Positions 17,897 to 29,739 are shown, counted from the first letter of the stretch. The stretch is DNA of 64,000 bases from Pectobacterium polonicum (GCF_005497185.1 NZ_RJTN01000005.1:62001-126000); one strand, 5' to 3'. Made by a program: numbers and translations. Notes: generated by a model from the sequence alone, not told the origin.

Positions 17897-18135
17897 AGCA
17901 GCTCCCTAAGCTTAATTGGCGGTTGACCATCCACGGCTTTAATTTCTGAGAGCGTACCATCAGGTGCTTGACTAACCAGCCACCCATCCTTGATATAAGC
18001 GATTGATACACCGGAATCCAACGCTTCTTTGATCGCTTGCTTTGAGGCACGGGCACCGATCTGCATTAAGGTCCGATTATCATCAATCTTGCTTTTGCGC
18101 TGATGCTTTCGCACTACTTTAATTCGCTGCACCAT
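17884..18135 (-). CDS. Small basic protein upstream of the zeta-like kinase (putative antitoxin)
   Basis: 83-residue protein, function not recognised. It begins MVQRIKVVRKHQRKSKIDDN, a highly basic N-terminus, and continues with IGARASKQAIKEALDSGVS and an acidic/polar C-terminal half. Start is chosen among ATG 18138, ATG 18135 and GTG 18132 using a GGAGG site at 18140-18144; 18135 is used, and 18132 is equally possible. It is the first gene of a two-gene unit with the zeta-like kinase, whose TTG start overlaps its end by 13 bp, the arrangement of toxin-antitoxin pairs with the antitoxin first. The antitoxin role is inferred from this context only. Confidence 0.65.
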   Translation of the reverse strand: MVQRIKVVRKHQRKSKIDDNRTLMQIGARASKQAIKEALDSGVSIAYIKDGWLVSQAPDGTLSEIKAVDGQPPIKLRELLCRA

Positions 18136-18348
18136 CATGCCTCCTGACTCATGGGTAATGATGAAAAAATATACCATAACGTTCTGTGCGCATTTGCTAT
18201 TTAGCGCCACTTTACGAAGCGCCTTCCACGAAAGCACCCTCGCCGCAGTGATAAAATGCTGAGTTTTACACCACTGACTGTAAGGACAATCAACTATGGT
18301 GTAGAATCCTCCGGTTTTTATTTTCTGTTTATTTTGTGAGCGAATAAT

Positions 18349-19662
18349 ATGCAACAACCACGTATCGGCTTTGTTTCCCTCGGTTGCCCGAAAAACCTCG
18401 TCGACTCCGAGAGGATTCTGACCGAACTGCGTACTGAAGGTTATCAGGTCGTGCCACGTTATGACGACGCTGAACTGGTGATCGTCAATACCTGTGGTTT
18501 TATTGACAGCGCCGTACAAGAGTCGCTGGAAGCCATCGGCGAAGCGCTGAATGAAAATGGCAAAGTCATCGTGACGGGCTGTCTGGGTGCCAAAGAAAAC
18601 CAAATACGCGAAGTGCATCCAAAAGTTCTGGAAATTACCGGTCCGCACAGCTACGAGCAAGTGCTGTCACACGTCCATCAATATGTCCCTAAACCGACGC
18701 ACAACCCGTTTACCAGCCTGGTTCCCGAGCAAGGTGTGAAACTCACGCCGCGCCATTACGCCTATCTGAAAATCTCAGAAGGCTGTAACCACCGCTGTAC
18801 GTTCTGCATCATCCCTTCCATGCGTGGCGATCTCGATAGCCGTCCGATTGGTTCGGTGCTGGATGAGGCGAAACGTTTGGTTGATGCTGGCGTAAAAGAA
18901 CTGCTGGTGATTTCTCAGGATACTTCGGCATACGGCGCAGATGTGAAGCAACGCACTGGCTTTTGGAACGGACAACCGGTCAAAACCAGTATGGTCAGCC
19001 TGTGTGAACAACTGGCATCGTTGGGCGTGTGGGTGCGTCTGCACTACGTCTACCCTTACCCGCACGTAGACGATGTGATCCCATTAATGGCGGAAGGTAA
19101 AATCCTGCCTTATCTGGATATCCCGCTCCAACACGCCAGCCCGAAGATTCTCAAACTGATGAAACGTCCAGGCGCGGTAGAAAGAACGCTGGAACGCATT
19201 AAGCGCTGGCGTGAAATCTGCCCAGACTTAACGCTGCGTTCTACCTTTATTGTCGGCTTTCCTGGCGAAACGGAAGAAGATTTCCAGATGCTGCTCGATT
19301 TCCTACAGGAAGCCAAACTCGACCGCGTGGGCTGTTTTAAATTCAGCCCGGTCGAAGGTGCGTCGGCAAATGCATTGCCCGATCAGGTGCCGGAAGACGT
19401 TAAAGAAGAACGTTTCCACCGCTTCATGCAATTGCAGCAGGCGATCTCCACCCAGCGTTTGCAGGACAAAATTGGTCGTGAAGTGCTGGTGCTGATCGAC
19501 GAAATCGATGAAGAAGGTGCAATTGGCCGCAGCATGGCCGATGCCCCCGAAATTGACGGCGCAGTTTACCTGAACGGTGAAACTGACGTGAAAGTTGGTG
19601 ACATCGTCAAAGTAAAAATCGAGCACGCAGACGAATACGATCTGTGGGGTAGCCGCGTTTAG
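18349..19662 (+). CDS. rimO: Ribosomal protein S12 methylthiotransferase RimO
   Basis: Radical SAM enzyme that methylthiolates the conserved aspartate (Asp89 in E. coli) of ribosomal protein S12. 437 residues (E. coli 441). The N-terminal MTTase domain carries cluster cysteines C13, C49 and C78; the radical SAM motif is CNHRCTFC with C146, C150 and C153; the C-terminal TRAM domain starts near residue 375 ([14 protein letters not shown]...). Other hallmarks: [34 protein letters not shown]. Probably monocistronic, with a terminator downstream. It is the last gene of the E. coli 19-min-like block. Confidence 0.97.
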   Translation: MQQPRIGFVSLGCPKNLVDSERILTELRTEGYQVVPRYDDAELVIVNTCGFIDSAVQESLEAIGEALNENGKVIVTGCLGAKENQIREVHPKVLEITGPHSYEQVLSHVHQYVPKPTHNPFTSLVPEQGVKLTPRHYAYLKISEGCNHRCTFCIIPSMRGDLDSRPIGSVLDEAKRLVDAGVKELLVISQDTSAYGADVKQRTGFWNGQPVKTSMVSLCEQLASLGVWVRLHYVYPYPHVDDVIPLMAEGKILPYLDIPLQHASPKILKLMKRPGAVERTLERIKRWREICPDLTLRSTFIVGFPGETEEDFQMLLDFLQEAKLDRVGCFKFSPVEGASANALPDQVPEDVKEERFHRFMQLQQAISTQRLQDKIGREVLVLIDEIDEEGAIGRSMADAPEIDGAVYLNGETDVKVGDIVKVKIEHADEYDLWGSRV

Positions 19663-19674
19663 TGTTCTCACCAC

Positions 19675-19712
19675 GCCAGCTTTTCTGCCCGAAAGGCTGG
19701 CATTTTATTTTC
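19675..19712 (+). terminator. Intrinsic terminator after rimO
   Basis: Stem GCCAGC / GCTGGC with a 15-nt loop followed by ATTTTATTTT, 12 bp past the rimO stop. Confidence 0.75.
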
Positions 19713-19751
19713 ACATCATCTCTTCCTGAACGCTGAAAATTCAATCAATAA

Positions 19752-20627
<876 letters not shown>

Positions 20628-20635
20628 CGTATTCC

Positions 20636-21811
20636 CTACGCCGTTTTCCCTATTGCATTGGTGAGTTTACGCCATAACCATTCAAGCGGCCCTTGACGGA
20701 AATAACATAACCAGTAGTGGGAAAAGACCAAATTGACGGTCCAGATAGCGGGAACCAGTGCCAGCAGTTCCAGGCGGCTGAAGGCCATAAACAGGCCAAG
20801 CTGGTTAAACAGCCCCACACAAATCAGCGTCTGCAACAAATAGTTGGTTAACGCCATACGCCCGATATCCGTAATCCAATACATTATTCGCCATTGGCAC
20901 AGCGTAGCCCAAAAGCCATAACACAGCGCAAGATACCCCACCGCCTGTACTGGTGAACTCAGCTCGCGCGGAATCTGCAATAACAAGCCGCTCCAGCGAT
21001 ATTCCCAGCCCACCAGCCACTGACCCACTACGCCAATACTGTTAATTGCCACACCTAGCGGAATCAGCCATAGGGCAATCTTGCGATAGTGGGCGGTACT
21101 GAACTCACCTTTCAACCAGCCACTGCGCATCAAGCCAGCCCCCAGCAGCATGGAACCCGCCAGCAGCCAGCCATACTGTACCCCTAGCGATAGCAGACTT
21201 TCCGTCAGCAGATCGACACGGTTCCCCCACGCTACCGATCCGCCTAACGCGCGCCAGTAGGCTTCATAGGTGATATCCGCCATACCCGGTAACCAGAAAC
21301 GCCCCGGTTGCAGGCTCAGAATCTGGCTCAGGACAAACAGCACGCCGATGCCTACCAAATATAGAGCCGCCCCGGTACGCATTAACAACCGACTGCTTTC
21401 CGCATGGCGAATCATGCCGTAACACACCAGCCCAATCAGCGCATAGTCGAGCAAAATATCGCCATCCCACAGAAAAATAGCATGAATTAACCCGATGATC
21501 ATCAGCCAAAACAGCCGGGCGTGTACCCAGCGTTTCCCCCGCGACAGCAGCAATTGTAGGCTCGCACCAAAAAGAAGGGAAAACAGCGTAAGAAATTTCG
21601 CCTGCGCAAGCAGATCCATCACCGCCCACGTCAATGCATCAGATAACGTGGCTTGTCCCTGCCAGGCTGGGTTCAGGTATGCCGCATGCGGTAAGCCAAA
21701 CGCCGTAATATTCAGCAGTAAAATGCCCAGGATGGCGATGCCGCGCGCGAAATCCAGCGCAGCGATCCGCGAAGGTGGCGATTGAGGAGACGGTATAGTG
21801 TGAGAAGGCAT
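20636..21811 (-). CDS. yeiB: YeiB, DUF418-family inner-membrane protein
   Basis: Polytopic membrane protein of 391 residues (E. coli 385), function unknown, DUF418 family with an acyltransferase-like N-terminal pattern: ALDFARGIAILGILLLNI near residue 20, RLFWLMIIGLIHAIFLWDGDILLDYAL, then the C-terminal DUF418 part with GRMALTNYLLQTLICVGLF and GPLEWLWR. About nine to ten hydrophobic segments. It follows folE by 138 bp on the same strand, the E. coli folE-yeiB arrangement. Confidence 0.9.
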   Translation of the reverse strand: MPSHTIPSPQSPPSRIAALDFARGIAILGILLLNITAFGLPHAAYLNPAWQGQATLSDALTWAVMDLLAQAKFLTLFSLLFGASLQLLLSRGKRWVHARLFWLMIIGLIHAIFLWDGDILLDYALIGLVCYGMIRHAESSRLLMRTGAALYLVGIGVLFVLSQILSLQPGRFWLPGMADITYEAYWRALGGSVAWGNRVDLLTESLLSLGVQYGWLLAGSMLLGAGLMRSGWLKGEFSTAHYRKIALWLIPLGVAINSIGVVGQWLVGWEYRWSGLLLQIPRELSSPVQAVGYLALCYGFWATLCQWRIMYWITDIGRMALTNYLLQTLICVGLFNQLGLFMAFSRLELLALVPAIWTVNLVFSHYWLCYFRQGPLEWLWRKLTNAIGKTA

Positions 21812-21949
21812 ACAAATTACATTTTCAAATCATCGAAGTAGCGATTGTATGCACAGACGGGGAAAAAGCGAAGGGACTTACCGAATTGGAGATAACCGAT
21901 TTGGCGATGACAACGTGTATTTGCTTCATCATCGCCAATAAGGGTGAGC

Positions 21950-22612
21950 TTAATTATGGTGGCGTACCGCGCGTAAAAATTCCTGACGCGTATTTTGGCT
22001 GGACTTAAACAACCCGCCGAGCGATGTCGTAGTCGTGGCGCTGGTCGCATCACGAATACCGCGTGCCTTCACGCAGTAGTGCACCGCATCAATCGAGACC
22101 GCAACGTTGTTGGTTCCCAACAGCGTTTGTAGCGCAACGAGGATCTGCTGCGTTAAGCGCTCCTGCACCTGAGGGCGTTGCGAGAAAAACTGGACGATAC
22201 GGTTAAGCTTCGATAAGCCGATGACGCCATCTTTCGGAATGTACGCGACCGTCGCTTTCCCATCGATCGTCACGAAATGATGTTCGCAGGTACTGGTCAG
22301 CGTGATATCCCGCACGGTAACCATTTCATCGACCTTCATTTTGTTTTCAATGATGGTGATTTTGGGGAAGTTGGCGTAATCCAAACCAGAGAATATTTCA
22401 TCAACGTACATTTTGGCGATACGCGTCGGTGTTTCAGCCAGACTGTCATCGCTCAGATCGAGGCTCAGCAAATTCATAATTTCCGTCATATGCTCGGCAA
22501 TACGTTGCTTACGCGTATCTCGATCCAACAACGCCCCGCGCAGCGGCGTTTCCAGACCGCGAGCTAGCAACGCTTCGTGCACCATAACGGCTTCTTTACT
22601 TAGTGATGACAT
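21950..22612 (-). CDS. folE: GTP cyclohydrolase I
   Basis: First enzyme of tetrahydrofolate synthesis: GTP to 7,8-dihydroneopterin triphosphate and formate, in the cytoplasm. 220 residues (E. coli 222), a homodecamer in the family. Zinc ligands C109 and H112 lie in [13 protein letters not shown], and the third, C180, in [14 protein letters not shown]. Other hallmarks: [19 protein letters not shown] and [22 protein letters not shown]. coli folE is repressed by MetJ; no convincing Met box was seen upstream. Confidence 0.97.
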   Translation of the reverse strand: MSSLSKEAVMVHEALLARGLETPLRGALLDRDTRKQRIAEHMTEIMNLLSLDLSDDSLAETPTRIAKMYVDEIFSGLDYANFPKITIIENKMKVDEMVTVRDITLTSTCEHHFVTIDGKATVAYIPKDGVIGLSKLNRIVQFFSQRPQVQERLTQQILVALQTLLGTNNVAVSIDAVHYCVKARGIRDATSATTTTSLGGLFKSSQNTRQEFLRAVRHHN

Positions 22613-22918
22613 TATTATTCTCCTGCAGGTGTAACTCTATCTATCGCGGTCTTAGTCAGACCCTAGTGCCGTCAACACTCTAGTTGAGAGAGTCACGATT
22701 ATCCAGCGATTGTATGTCATGATTGTTGAAATAGATTCAAGTTATCAAACGCGGCGGGTGTGTCTGTGCGTAATAACGAGGGTCAAAGAATACGTACAGA
22801 AAAACGCCTATTCAGCGATAAATAAAAAAGCACTGAGAAAATATTCTCAGTGCTTTTAACGATAAATTACCTGACTTTTGCGGCTGTCACGGTCCCGACG
22901 CCGTTTGTCATGAAATGA
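22613..22918. other. folE upstream region and mcp 3' region
   Basis: 306 bp without a gene. It contains the mcp terminator at 22828-22855 and the folE promoter region. A small symmetric element GGTCT / AGACC lies around 22651-22665; it is too weak to call a MetJ site. Confidence 0.5.
22828..22855 (-). terminator. Intrinsic terminator after the chemoreceptor gene
   Basis: Perfect 12-bp stem AAGCACTGAGAA / TTCTCAGTGCTT with a 4-nt loop, followed on the minus strand by TTTTT. It lies 63 bp past the mcp stop. Confidence 0.85.
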
Positions 22919-24601
22919 TCAGAAGGTTTCCCAGTTGTCGTTAGCGTTGCCTTTCTTACCGCCCGCGGCGGCGAGTAACATCGGCTTCTGCGCAGTTGGC
23001 GCTTTCTCTGCCAAACGTTGCTGAGGACGACGATGCCCATCGGTAGCCGCCAGTTGGAACACCGATACGGCTTCAGTCAACTGACGAGCCTGATCTTCCA
23101 GCGACGCCGCGGCCGCCGCAGATTCCTGTACCAGTGCGGAGTTCTGCTGCGTGACGCCATCCATCTCGGTAACTGCCTGACCAATCTGGGTAATACCGCG
23201 ACTCTGTTCATCCGACGCCGAGGCAATTTCCCCCATCAGATCGTTCACACGAGTAATTGCGGAAATGATGGAATCCATCGCTTCACCAGTTTGTGTGACC
23301 TGATTTGAACCCATATTGACGCGTTGAACCGATTCTGTAATCAGGCTTTCAATTTCTTTCGCCGCCTGAGCACTGCGCTGTGCCAGATTACGGACTTCAC
23401 CCGCAACCACCGCAAAACCGCGACCTTGTTCACCGGCTCTGGCTGCTTCTACCGCCGCATTCAGCGCCAAAATGTTGGTCTGGAAGGCGATGCCGTTGAT
23501 CACGCTGGTGATGTCGGCAATTTTCTTCGAACTGGTCGTAATACTTGCCATCGTCGCCATCACATCAGCCGTAACGTCGCCACCTTTCTTCGCCGCAACA
23601 GAAGCGTCTTGCGCCAGCTTGGTCGCCTGATGGACGTTATCGGCATTCTGTTTCACCGTCGCACTCAGTTCTTCCATACTGGCCGCCGTCTGCTCCAGAG
23701 CGGCCGCCTGCTGTTCGGTACGAGCGGACAGGTCGTTGTTGCCGCTTTTAATTTCGCTTGAGCCCTGATGAATCGATGCTGAACTGTCGCGGATAATGGA
23801 AACGGTATTAACCAAGCTTCCCTGCATCTCTTTCAGGTAAGGAATCAGCTGTCCCGCACAGTTGCGACCAAACTCGTCAATCGGGTGGCCAAGCTGTCCA
23901 GCAGCCAGCACCTGAAAATATCCTTTGATCATATTCAACGGCTTGACCAGATAGTGAACCAGATAGCGATCCGTCAACAGCAGGATGAACAACCCAAGAA
24001 TCGCAGCACCCAGCAGGATATAGTTACTCCAGTCAACCAGACCGTAGACCTCTCTCATTGACGTCTCTGACGATGAAATAATCGCGGTCTGATATTTATC
24101 CATGCTACTGCCAAACGCTACGCTCAGCGGCGGGTACGCAGTACGGAAAAGCTGACGGAATTCCTCCTGACGATTATCACGCGCGGCGTTCAGCATCGGC
24201 GTCAACCCGTTATCCAGCAGGCGAGTCCACGCGGCGATCATGTTGTCTGCCGTTTCTTTATCAACACCGACATGCCCAACCGCTTTAAACGCAGCCAGTT
24301 GATCTGACGTATTTTTAAATGCCACAGTCGCGGACGTAAATACTTTCTCTGCTTCCGCTGTTTCGCCAGTTTGCTGGAAATCCATCGAACGCAACAAACG
24401 AGTAACCGTACGAAAATACTGGTCATTGCCTTTTACCAGCATCTCTACGTTCTTACGCTGAGTTTCACCGGATTCCAATAACGTGGTCATGCTGCTTAAT
24501 GAAGTGGAAGTAAAGAAAGAGGCTCCACCCCATACAATCAGAAACAGCCCCAATATTGTTAAAAGCATTGCCCTGATGGTGATATTTTTTAAAAAGTTCA
24601 C
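22919..24601 (-). CDS. Methyl-accepting chemotaxis protein (Tar/Tsr type)
   Basis: Transmembrane chemoreceptor of 560 residues. Layout: TM1 at about 10-30, a periplasmic four-helix-bundle Tar-type ligand domain at about 35-185, TM2 at about 190-210, HAMP at about 212-265, then the methylated coiled-coil signalling domain with the invariant tip [20 protein letters not shown]. The C-terminus ends NWETF, the CheR/CheB-binding pentapeptide of major E. coli receptors, so it should help methylation of minor receptors too. Start is GTG 24601 with AGGAG 6 nt upstream. A FliA-type promoter lies about 200 bp upstream. Ligand unknown; the Tar-like four-helix bundle suggests amino-acid or related small ligands, but this is inference. 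Confidence 0.95.
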   Translation of the reverse strand: MNFLKNITIRAMLLTILGLFLIVWGGASFFTSTSLSSMTTLLESGETQRKNVEMLVKGNDQYFRTVTRLLRSMDFQQTGETAEAEKVFTSATVAFKNTSDQLAAFKAVGHVGVDKETADNMIAAWTRLLDNGLTPMLNAARDNRQEEFRQLFRTAYPPLSVAFGSSMDKYQTAIISSSETSMREVYGLVDWSNYILLGAAILGLFILLLTDRYLVHYLVKPLNMIKGYFQVLAAGQLGHPIDEFGRNCAGQLIPYLKEMQGSLVNTVSIIRDSSASIHQGSSEIKSGNNDLSARTEQQAAALEQTAASMEELSATVKQNADNVHQATKLAQDASVAAKKGGDVTADVMATMASITTSSKKIADITSVINGIAFQTNILALNAAVEAARAGEQGRGFAVVAGEVRNLAQRSAQAAKEIESLITESVQRVNMGSNQVTQTGEAMDSIISAITRVNDLMGEIASASDEQSRGITQIGQAVTEMDGVTQQNSALVQESAAAAASLEDQARQLTEAVSVFQLAATDGHRRPQQRLAEKAPTAQKPMLLAAAGGKKGNANDNWETF

Positions 24602-25302
24602 AGAAAACTCCTATAAATTATCTGGCGATTTTCCTCTGCGCTTTCTGCAACATGGCTGCACATTTTTAATTGGAAATACGCCGGGTGTTACGTCATTTAA
24701 TGAAGAGCAGAGGCTCTCATTAGTTAGAGTTATTTTCCTTTAATGACAAAAAGATACTCTTCCTTACAATAACGATAAGATGTTCCTACCATTCATCATC
24801 ATTATCGGCACTTTGGGCGGGCACTTTACGCTTTCGCATCAACAAATGCGATCAAAAAAAAGAATGATGATAGTTTTTGGCTATTGCTTGGTTACAATCA
24901 TTTACTTATACATTTAACTGTTTATTTTAATTATCTATTTATTCCCCCTCCCCAACTGTTTTATCAGTGGGAAATATGATTTTATTTTTCTGTGATTATT
25001 CTTATTTTTTCATTCTGCTCTCTTTCTTAGAAAATATGTCCTTCTTCGCGGCAATCATTGCTTGTGGTGCTATTAATTTAGGCCGCGATCATTTTATCGC
25101 TTTCTTCTCTTTCTCCCCCTAGATATTAATCCTGATGATAATTACGGCCGTCATTTTCATCATGCAGAGCACATTTCCCTCCGCAGGGTTTGCGCTGTTT
25201 CACATCAGCAGGGTGTAAGCCAGTTGCGAAATGCATAGCTTACCGCTACACTTCACAAAAAATGAATAATCATACAATAGTTCATTACAAAAAGAGAAAG
25301 GC
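24602..25302. other. AT-rich intergenic region between mcp and the LysR gene
   Basis: 701 bp between two divergent genes. It holds the mcp leader and FliA promoter (24802-24828); the rest, about 24830-25302, is very AT- and T-rich and has no recognisable gene. A 48-codon, phenylalanine-rich frame at 24976-25122 is noted among the findings but not annotated as a gene. Confidence 0.5.
24802..24828 (-). promoter_or_regulatory. FliA (sigma-28) promoter of the chemoreceptor gene
   Basis: On the minus strand TAAA-N15-GCCGATAA, an exact match to the core sigma-28 consensus including spacing; TAAAGT also agrees with the extended -35. It is about 200 bp upstream of the chemoreceptor GTG and points toward it. 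Confidence 0.88.
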
Positions 25303-26175
25303 ATGGATTTGACCCAGCTCCGTATGTTCTGTCTTGTTGCCGAAACGGGCTCCGTCGCGCGTGCCGCAGAGCAACTTCATCGGGTGCCTTCAAATCTGAC
25401 TACGCGGCTACGCCAGTTAGAGCTGGAGTTGGGCACCGATTTGTTTATCCGTGAGAAACAGCGTCTGCGTCTGTCACCGATTGGTCACAATTTTTTATGT
25501 TATGCACAACGCATTCTGGCGCTTAGCGAGGAAGCGATTAGCATGACGCGCACTGGCGAGCCCGCTGGTAATTTCGCGTTAGGATCGACAGAAAGCACTG
25601 CGGCGACCCGCTTACCCACACTATTAGCGGCTTACCACCAACGTTACCCCAATGTCTCTTTATCCCTGAATACCGGAACATCAGGGGAGATTATCGAGCG
25701 TGTGCGGGCGGGAACATTGGCAGCAGCGCTAGTCGATGGCCCTGTTGTCTATGATGAGTTAAATGGGTGTGCGTGTTTTACGGAGCGATTAGTGCTGATA
25801 TCCGACCCTGCGCACTCACCGATTGCCCATGCACGGGATGCCAGCCAGGAGACACTGTTTGCCTTTCGTCCTAGCTGTTCTTACAGAAAGGCCCTCGAAA
25901 ACTGGTTCAAACAAGATGGCGTTGTACCCGGCACGATCATAGAAATCCACTCATACCATGCCATGCTTGCCTGTGTGGCCAGCGGAGCCGGATTAGCCAT
26001 GCTCCCCTATGCCGTCCTTGAATCGCTGCCCGCCGGCGCACGCGTTCAGATGCATGAATTACCACCCGACATCGCGGCCGTTTCCACCTGGCTGGTATGG
26101 CGGCGTGACGCTTTCGGCCCCAATGTTGAAGCGCTTAAAAAGCTTATTATTGAACAATCCGCTCAGCAGGAATAA
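25303..26175 (+). CDS. LysR-family regulator, PtrR/YneJ-like
   Basis: LysR-type transcription regulator of 290 residues: N-terminal winged helix-turn-helix (MDLTQLRMFCLVAETGSVAR, AAEQLHRVPSNLTTRLRQLE, about residues 1-60) and a type 2 periplasmic-binding-like effector domain from about residue 90 (ALGSTESTAATRLPTLLAAY). It resembles E. coli PtrR (YneJ), sharing HRVPSNLTTR, SPIGHNF and ENWF. It precedes frmA by 113 bp on the same strand, so it probably regulates the formaldehyde genes; E. coli uses FrmR of another family. An AGAGAAAGGC site precedes ATG 25303. Confidence 0.88.
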   Translation: MDLTQLRMFCLVAETGSVARAAEQLHRVPSNLTTRLRQLELELGTDLFIREKQRLRLSPIGHNFLCYAQRILALSEEAISMTRTGEPAGNFALGSTESTAATRLPTLLAAYHQRYPNVSLSLNTGTSGEIIERVRAGTLAAALVDGPVVYDELNGCACFTERLVLISDPAHSPIAHARDASQETLFAFRPSCSYRKALENWFKQDGVVPGTIIEIHSYHAMLACVASGAGLAMLPYAVLESLPAGARVQMHELPPDIAAVSTWLVWRRDAFGPNVEALKKLIIEQSAQQE

Positions 26176-26192
26176 CACCTTATTTTCCCTGA

Positions 26193-27410
<1,218 letters not shown>

Positions 27411-27449
27411 TCGCGCCACTGTCAGGAATAAAAAGGAGGCTGTACAGCG

Positions 27450-28295
27450 ATGAACGCATCACTGGAACTGCTGGAAGAACACCGTATGTTTGGCGGCTGG
27501 CAACAGCGCTACCGCCATGTGTCAGAGACGCTGAACACCGCGATGACGTTCAGTATTTATCTGCCACCGACACAGGATGACACCCCGCCGCCCGTACTTT
27601 ACTGGCTGTCTGGGTTAACCTGCAACGACGAGAACTTTACGACGAAAGCTGGCGCGCAGCGCGTTGCCGCCGAACTGGGTCTGGTGCTGGTGATGCCGGA
27701 CACCAGCCCGCGCGGCGATGGCGTAGCAGACGATGCCGGGTACGATCTGGGTCAAGGTGCAGGATTCTATGTGAATGCCACACAGGCACCTTGGGCGGCA
27801 CATTACCGGATGTATGACTACATCAGCACGGAATTGCCCGCGCTGGTTAAGCAACATTTTAACGTAAATAATCGCCAGTCCATCAGTGGACATTCTATGG
27901 GCGGGCACGGCGCACTGATGCTGGCGTTGCGCAATCCAGAGCAATTTCGCTCAGCATCGGCGTTCGCGCCGATCGTTAACCCAAGCCAGGTTCCCTGGGG
28001 GCGCAAGGCGCTTAGCGCTTACCTCGGCGAGGATGAAACGCAGTGGTTGCAGTATGACAGCTGTCATTTGCTGGCAAATAGCCAGAAGAAGCTGCCAATA
28101 TTGGTCGATCAGGGCGATTGCGATCAGTTCCTGCCCGACCAATTACAACCAGCGAAACTGGAAGAATTGGCAAGCCAGTACGCATGGCCGCTAACGCTGC
28201 GGACACAGTCCGGCTATGATCACAGCTATTTCTTCATCGCCAGCTTCATCGAAGATCACCTGCGCTTCCACGCTCAGTATCTGTTTGAAGAATAG
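27450..28295 (+). CDS. frmB: S-formylglutathione hydrolase
   Basis: Serine hydrolase of the esterase D family, alpha/beta fold, that releases formate and glutathione from S-formylglutathione. 281 residues. The nucleophile lies in [10 protein letters not shown]; the catalytic aspartate and histidine are expected in DQGDCDQFL and GYDHSYFFI near the C-terminus. Other hallmarks are [15 protein letters not shown] and DTSPRGDGV. An AAGGAGG ribosome site precedes ATG 27450. It directly follows frmA and ends with a terminator, so LysR-frmA-frmB or frmA-frmB is the transcription unit. Confidence 0.96.
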   Translation: MNASLELLEEHRMFGGWQQRYRHVSETLNTAMTFSIYLPPTQDDTPPPVLYWLSGLTCNDENFTTKAGAQRVAAELGLVLVMPDTSPRGDGVADDAGYDLGQGAGFYVNATQAPWAAHYRMYDYISTELPALVKQHFNVNNRQSISGHSMGGHGALMLALRNPEQFRSASAFAPIVNPSQVPWGRKALSAYLGEDETQWLQYDSCHLLANSQKKLPILVDQGDCDQFLPDQLQPAKLEELASQYAWPLTLRTQSGYDHSYFFIASFIEDHLRFHAQYLFEE

Positions 28296-28346
28296 TTGTT
28301 CGCACGATAGTTGTGCGAATAATGGTGCTATGCTTATCTCGTTGAG

Positions 28347-28383
28347 AACCGCGCTCAGGTACACTCTGAGCGCGGTTTCTCTT
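28347..28383 (+). terminator. Intrinsic terminator after frmB
   Basis: Perfect 11-bp stem AACCGCGCTCA / TGAGCGCGGTT with a 9-nt loop followed by TCTCTTCC. It closes the frm unit. Confidence 0.8.
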
Positions 28384-28472
28384 CCCTGTTAGAACGCAAT
28401 CGCAAAAAGGTACGATCACACACCTGCCCCGTGCTGAATGACGGAACCAAGATAAACAAAAAGGAGAAATGG

Positions 28473-29117
28473 ATGATACGCGTTCATCACCTCGAAAAAT
28501 CCCGTTCGACTCGTGTAACCTGGCTGCTAGAAGAGCTGGGTATTGACTATGAAATTGTTCGCTACGCGCGCGACCCAAAAACGTTTAGCGCTCCGGCCGC
28601 GCTCAAACAGATTCACCCGCTAGGGAAATCGCCAGTGATTACCGATGGCGACCTGACGATTGCCGAATCTGGAGCCATTGTGGAATACCTGATTGATACT
28701 TACGGCAACGGTAAACTCCGTCCACAGAACGGGCAAGCGTTGCTGGATTATCGCTTCTGGCTGCATTTTGCTGAAGGTTCGCTTATGCCACTGCTGGTGA
28801 TGCGTTTGGTGTTGGCGAAGACAGAGTCCGCACCGATGCCGTTCTTCATCCGTCCCATAGCACGCAAAATTGTGCAAAGTATTGAGCAGGCCTTTATTGT
28901 TCCACGTCTGACTACGCAACTTCAGTTCATCGAACAACATTTGAGTAAACAAGACTGGTTTGCCGGTGAGTCGTTCAGCGGTGCCGATATACAAATGGCA
29001 GTACCGCTGGTTTTGGCGAAGACGCGTTTGGATTTCAGCCGTTACCCACATATCAAGCAGTACATTGAGCGAATAGAAAACCAGCCAAGTTTTCAGCAGG
29101 CTCTCGCTCAAGATTAA
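28473..29117 (+). CDS. Glutathione S-transferase family protein
   Basis: Cytoplasmic glutathione transferase-like protein of 214 residues. The N-terminal thioredoxin-like domain reads MIRVHHLEKSRSTRVTWLLE, with the serine of SRST as likely catalytic residue, HPLGKSPVI (cis-proline) and the glutathione contact AESGAIVEYLIDTYG; the C-terminal helical domain follows residue 85. AAGGAG precedes ATG 28473 by 6 nt. A terminator separates it from frmB, so it is probably independent although functionally close to glutathione-dependent detoxification. Not one of the well-characterised E. coli enzymes, so no symbol is given. Confidence 0.88.
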   Translation: MIRVHHLEKSRSTRVTWLLEELGIDYEIVRYARDPKTFSAPAALKQIHPLGKSPVITDGDLTIAESGAIVEYLIDTYGNGKLRPQNGQALLDYRFWLHFAEGSLMPLLVMRLVLAKTESAPMPFFIRPIARKIVQSIEQAFIVPRLTTQLQFIEQHLSKQDWFAGESFSGADIQMAVPLVLAKTRLDFSRYPHIKQYIERIENQPSFQQALAQD

Positions 29118-29266
29118 CGATGCGATCGAGACATCACCTCACCGGCGATGCATGACAAACCGCGCGATGAGCGGCGAAGCAAGAATTCTGTGAGCGTTTA
29201 CTGATTATTGATGATCTAATAACGATATGCTGCTGTTTAACCCCGATATATTCCAAGCCATATACC

Positions 29267-29386
<120 letters not shown>

Positions 29387-29462
29387 AACACAATATGGTT
29401 AGAAAACCCAAAAGGTGGTATATCGTCAGGATGCGGTATTGATACGTTGGGAGTGATTAATT

Positions 29463-29675
29463 TTGCAGAGAAAACGAGTTTCATCAACAGAGTTGTTTTC
29501 AGTCGGATACGATGCAGAAAAAAGTCAGTTAGAAGTCGAATTACTTAATGGGAGCATCTATCTCTACAGCGGCGTAGCACGCATGATTTATGAAGAGCTA
29601 ATGGCAAGCAAAACAAAGTACCGCTACTACGTCAGCTATATCAAAAATTCATTCCCTTACGAGAAAACACAGTAG
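29463..29675 (+). CDS. KTSC-domain small protein
   Basis: 70-residue KTSC-domain protein. The domain pattern is clear: SSTELFSVGYDAEKSQLEVE, then GSIYLYSGV, and YVSYIKNSFPY at the end (normally found in a C-terminal position beside RNA-related domains, but here alone). No ATG is available in the right place; TTG 29463 is used, with GGGAG 9 nt upstream. Function unknown; the domain has been linked to lysyl-tRNA synthetases by fusion. It sits alone between a repeat and a terminator, unlike its neighbours. Confidence 0.7.
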   Translation: MQRKRVSSTELFSVGYDAEKSQLEVELLNGSIYLYSGVARMIYEELMASKTKYRYYVSYIKNSFPYEKTQ

Positions 29676-29701
29676 TTTTTAAAGATAAATCATAGTCTTT
29701 T

Positions 29702-29732
29702 GGGCGGAGAATGCTCTCCGCCCTCCTCTTCC
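29702..29732 (+). terminator. Intrinsic terminator after the KTSC gene
   Basis: Perfect 9-bp stem GGGCGGAGA / TCTCCGCCC with an ATGC loop, followed on the plus strand by TCCTCTTCCT. It also sits downstream of hcxA on the other strand and may serve both. Confidence 0.65.
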
Positions 29733-29739
29733 TATCCGC

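Noticed and set aside
17884-18660. 258-codon minus-strand frame containing the putative antitoxin
   Set aside because: The upstream two-thirds lie antisense to rimO; a GGAGG site just before 18138-18132 marks the real start.
22640-22700. MetJ-type box upstream of folE
   Set aside because: Only a single imperfect GGTCT/AGACC symmetry, not tandem AGACGTCT repeats.
24483-24743. 86-codon plus-strand frame over the mcp start
   Set aside because: Antisense to the chemoreceptor 5' end and its leader; no similarity.
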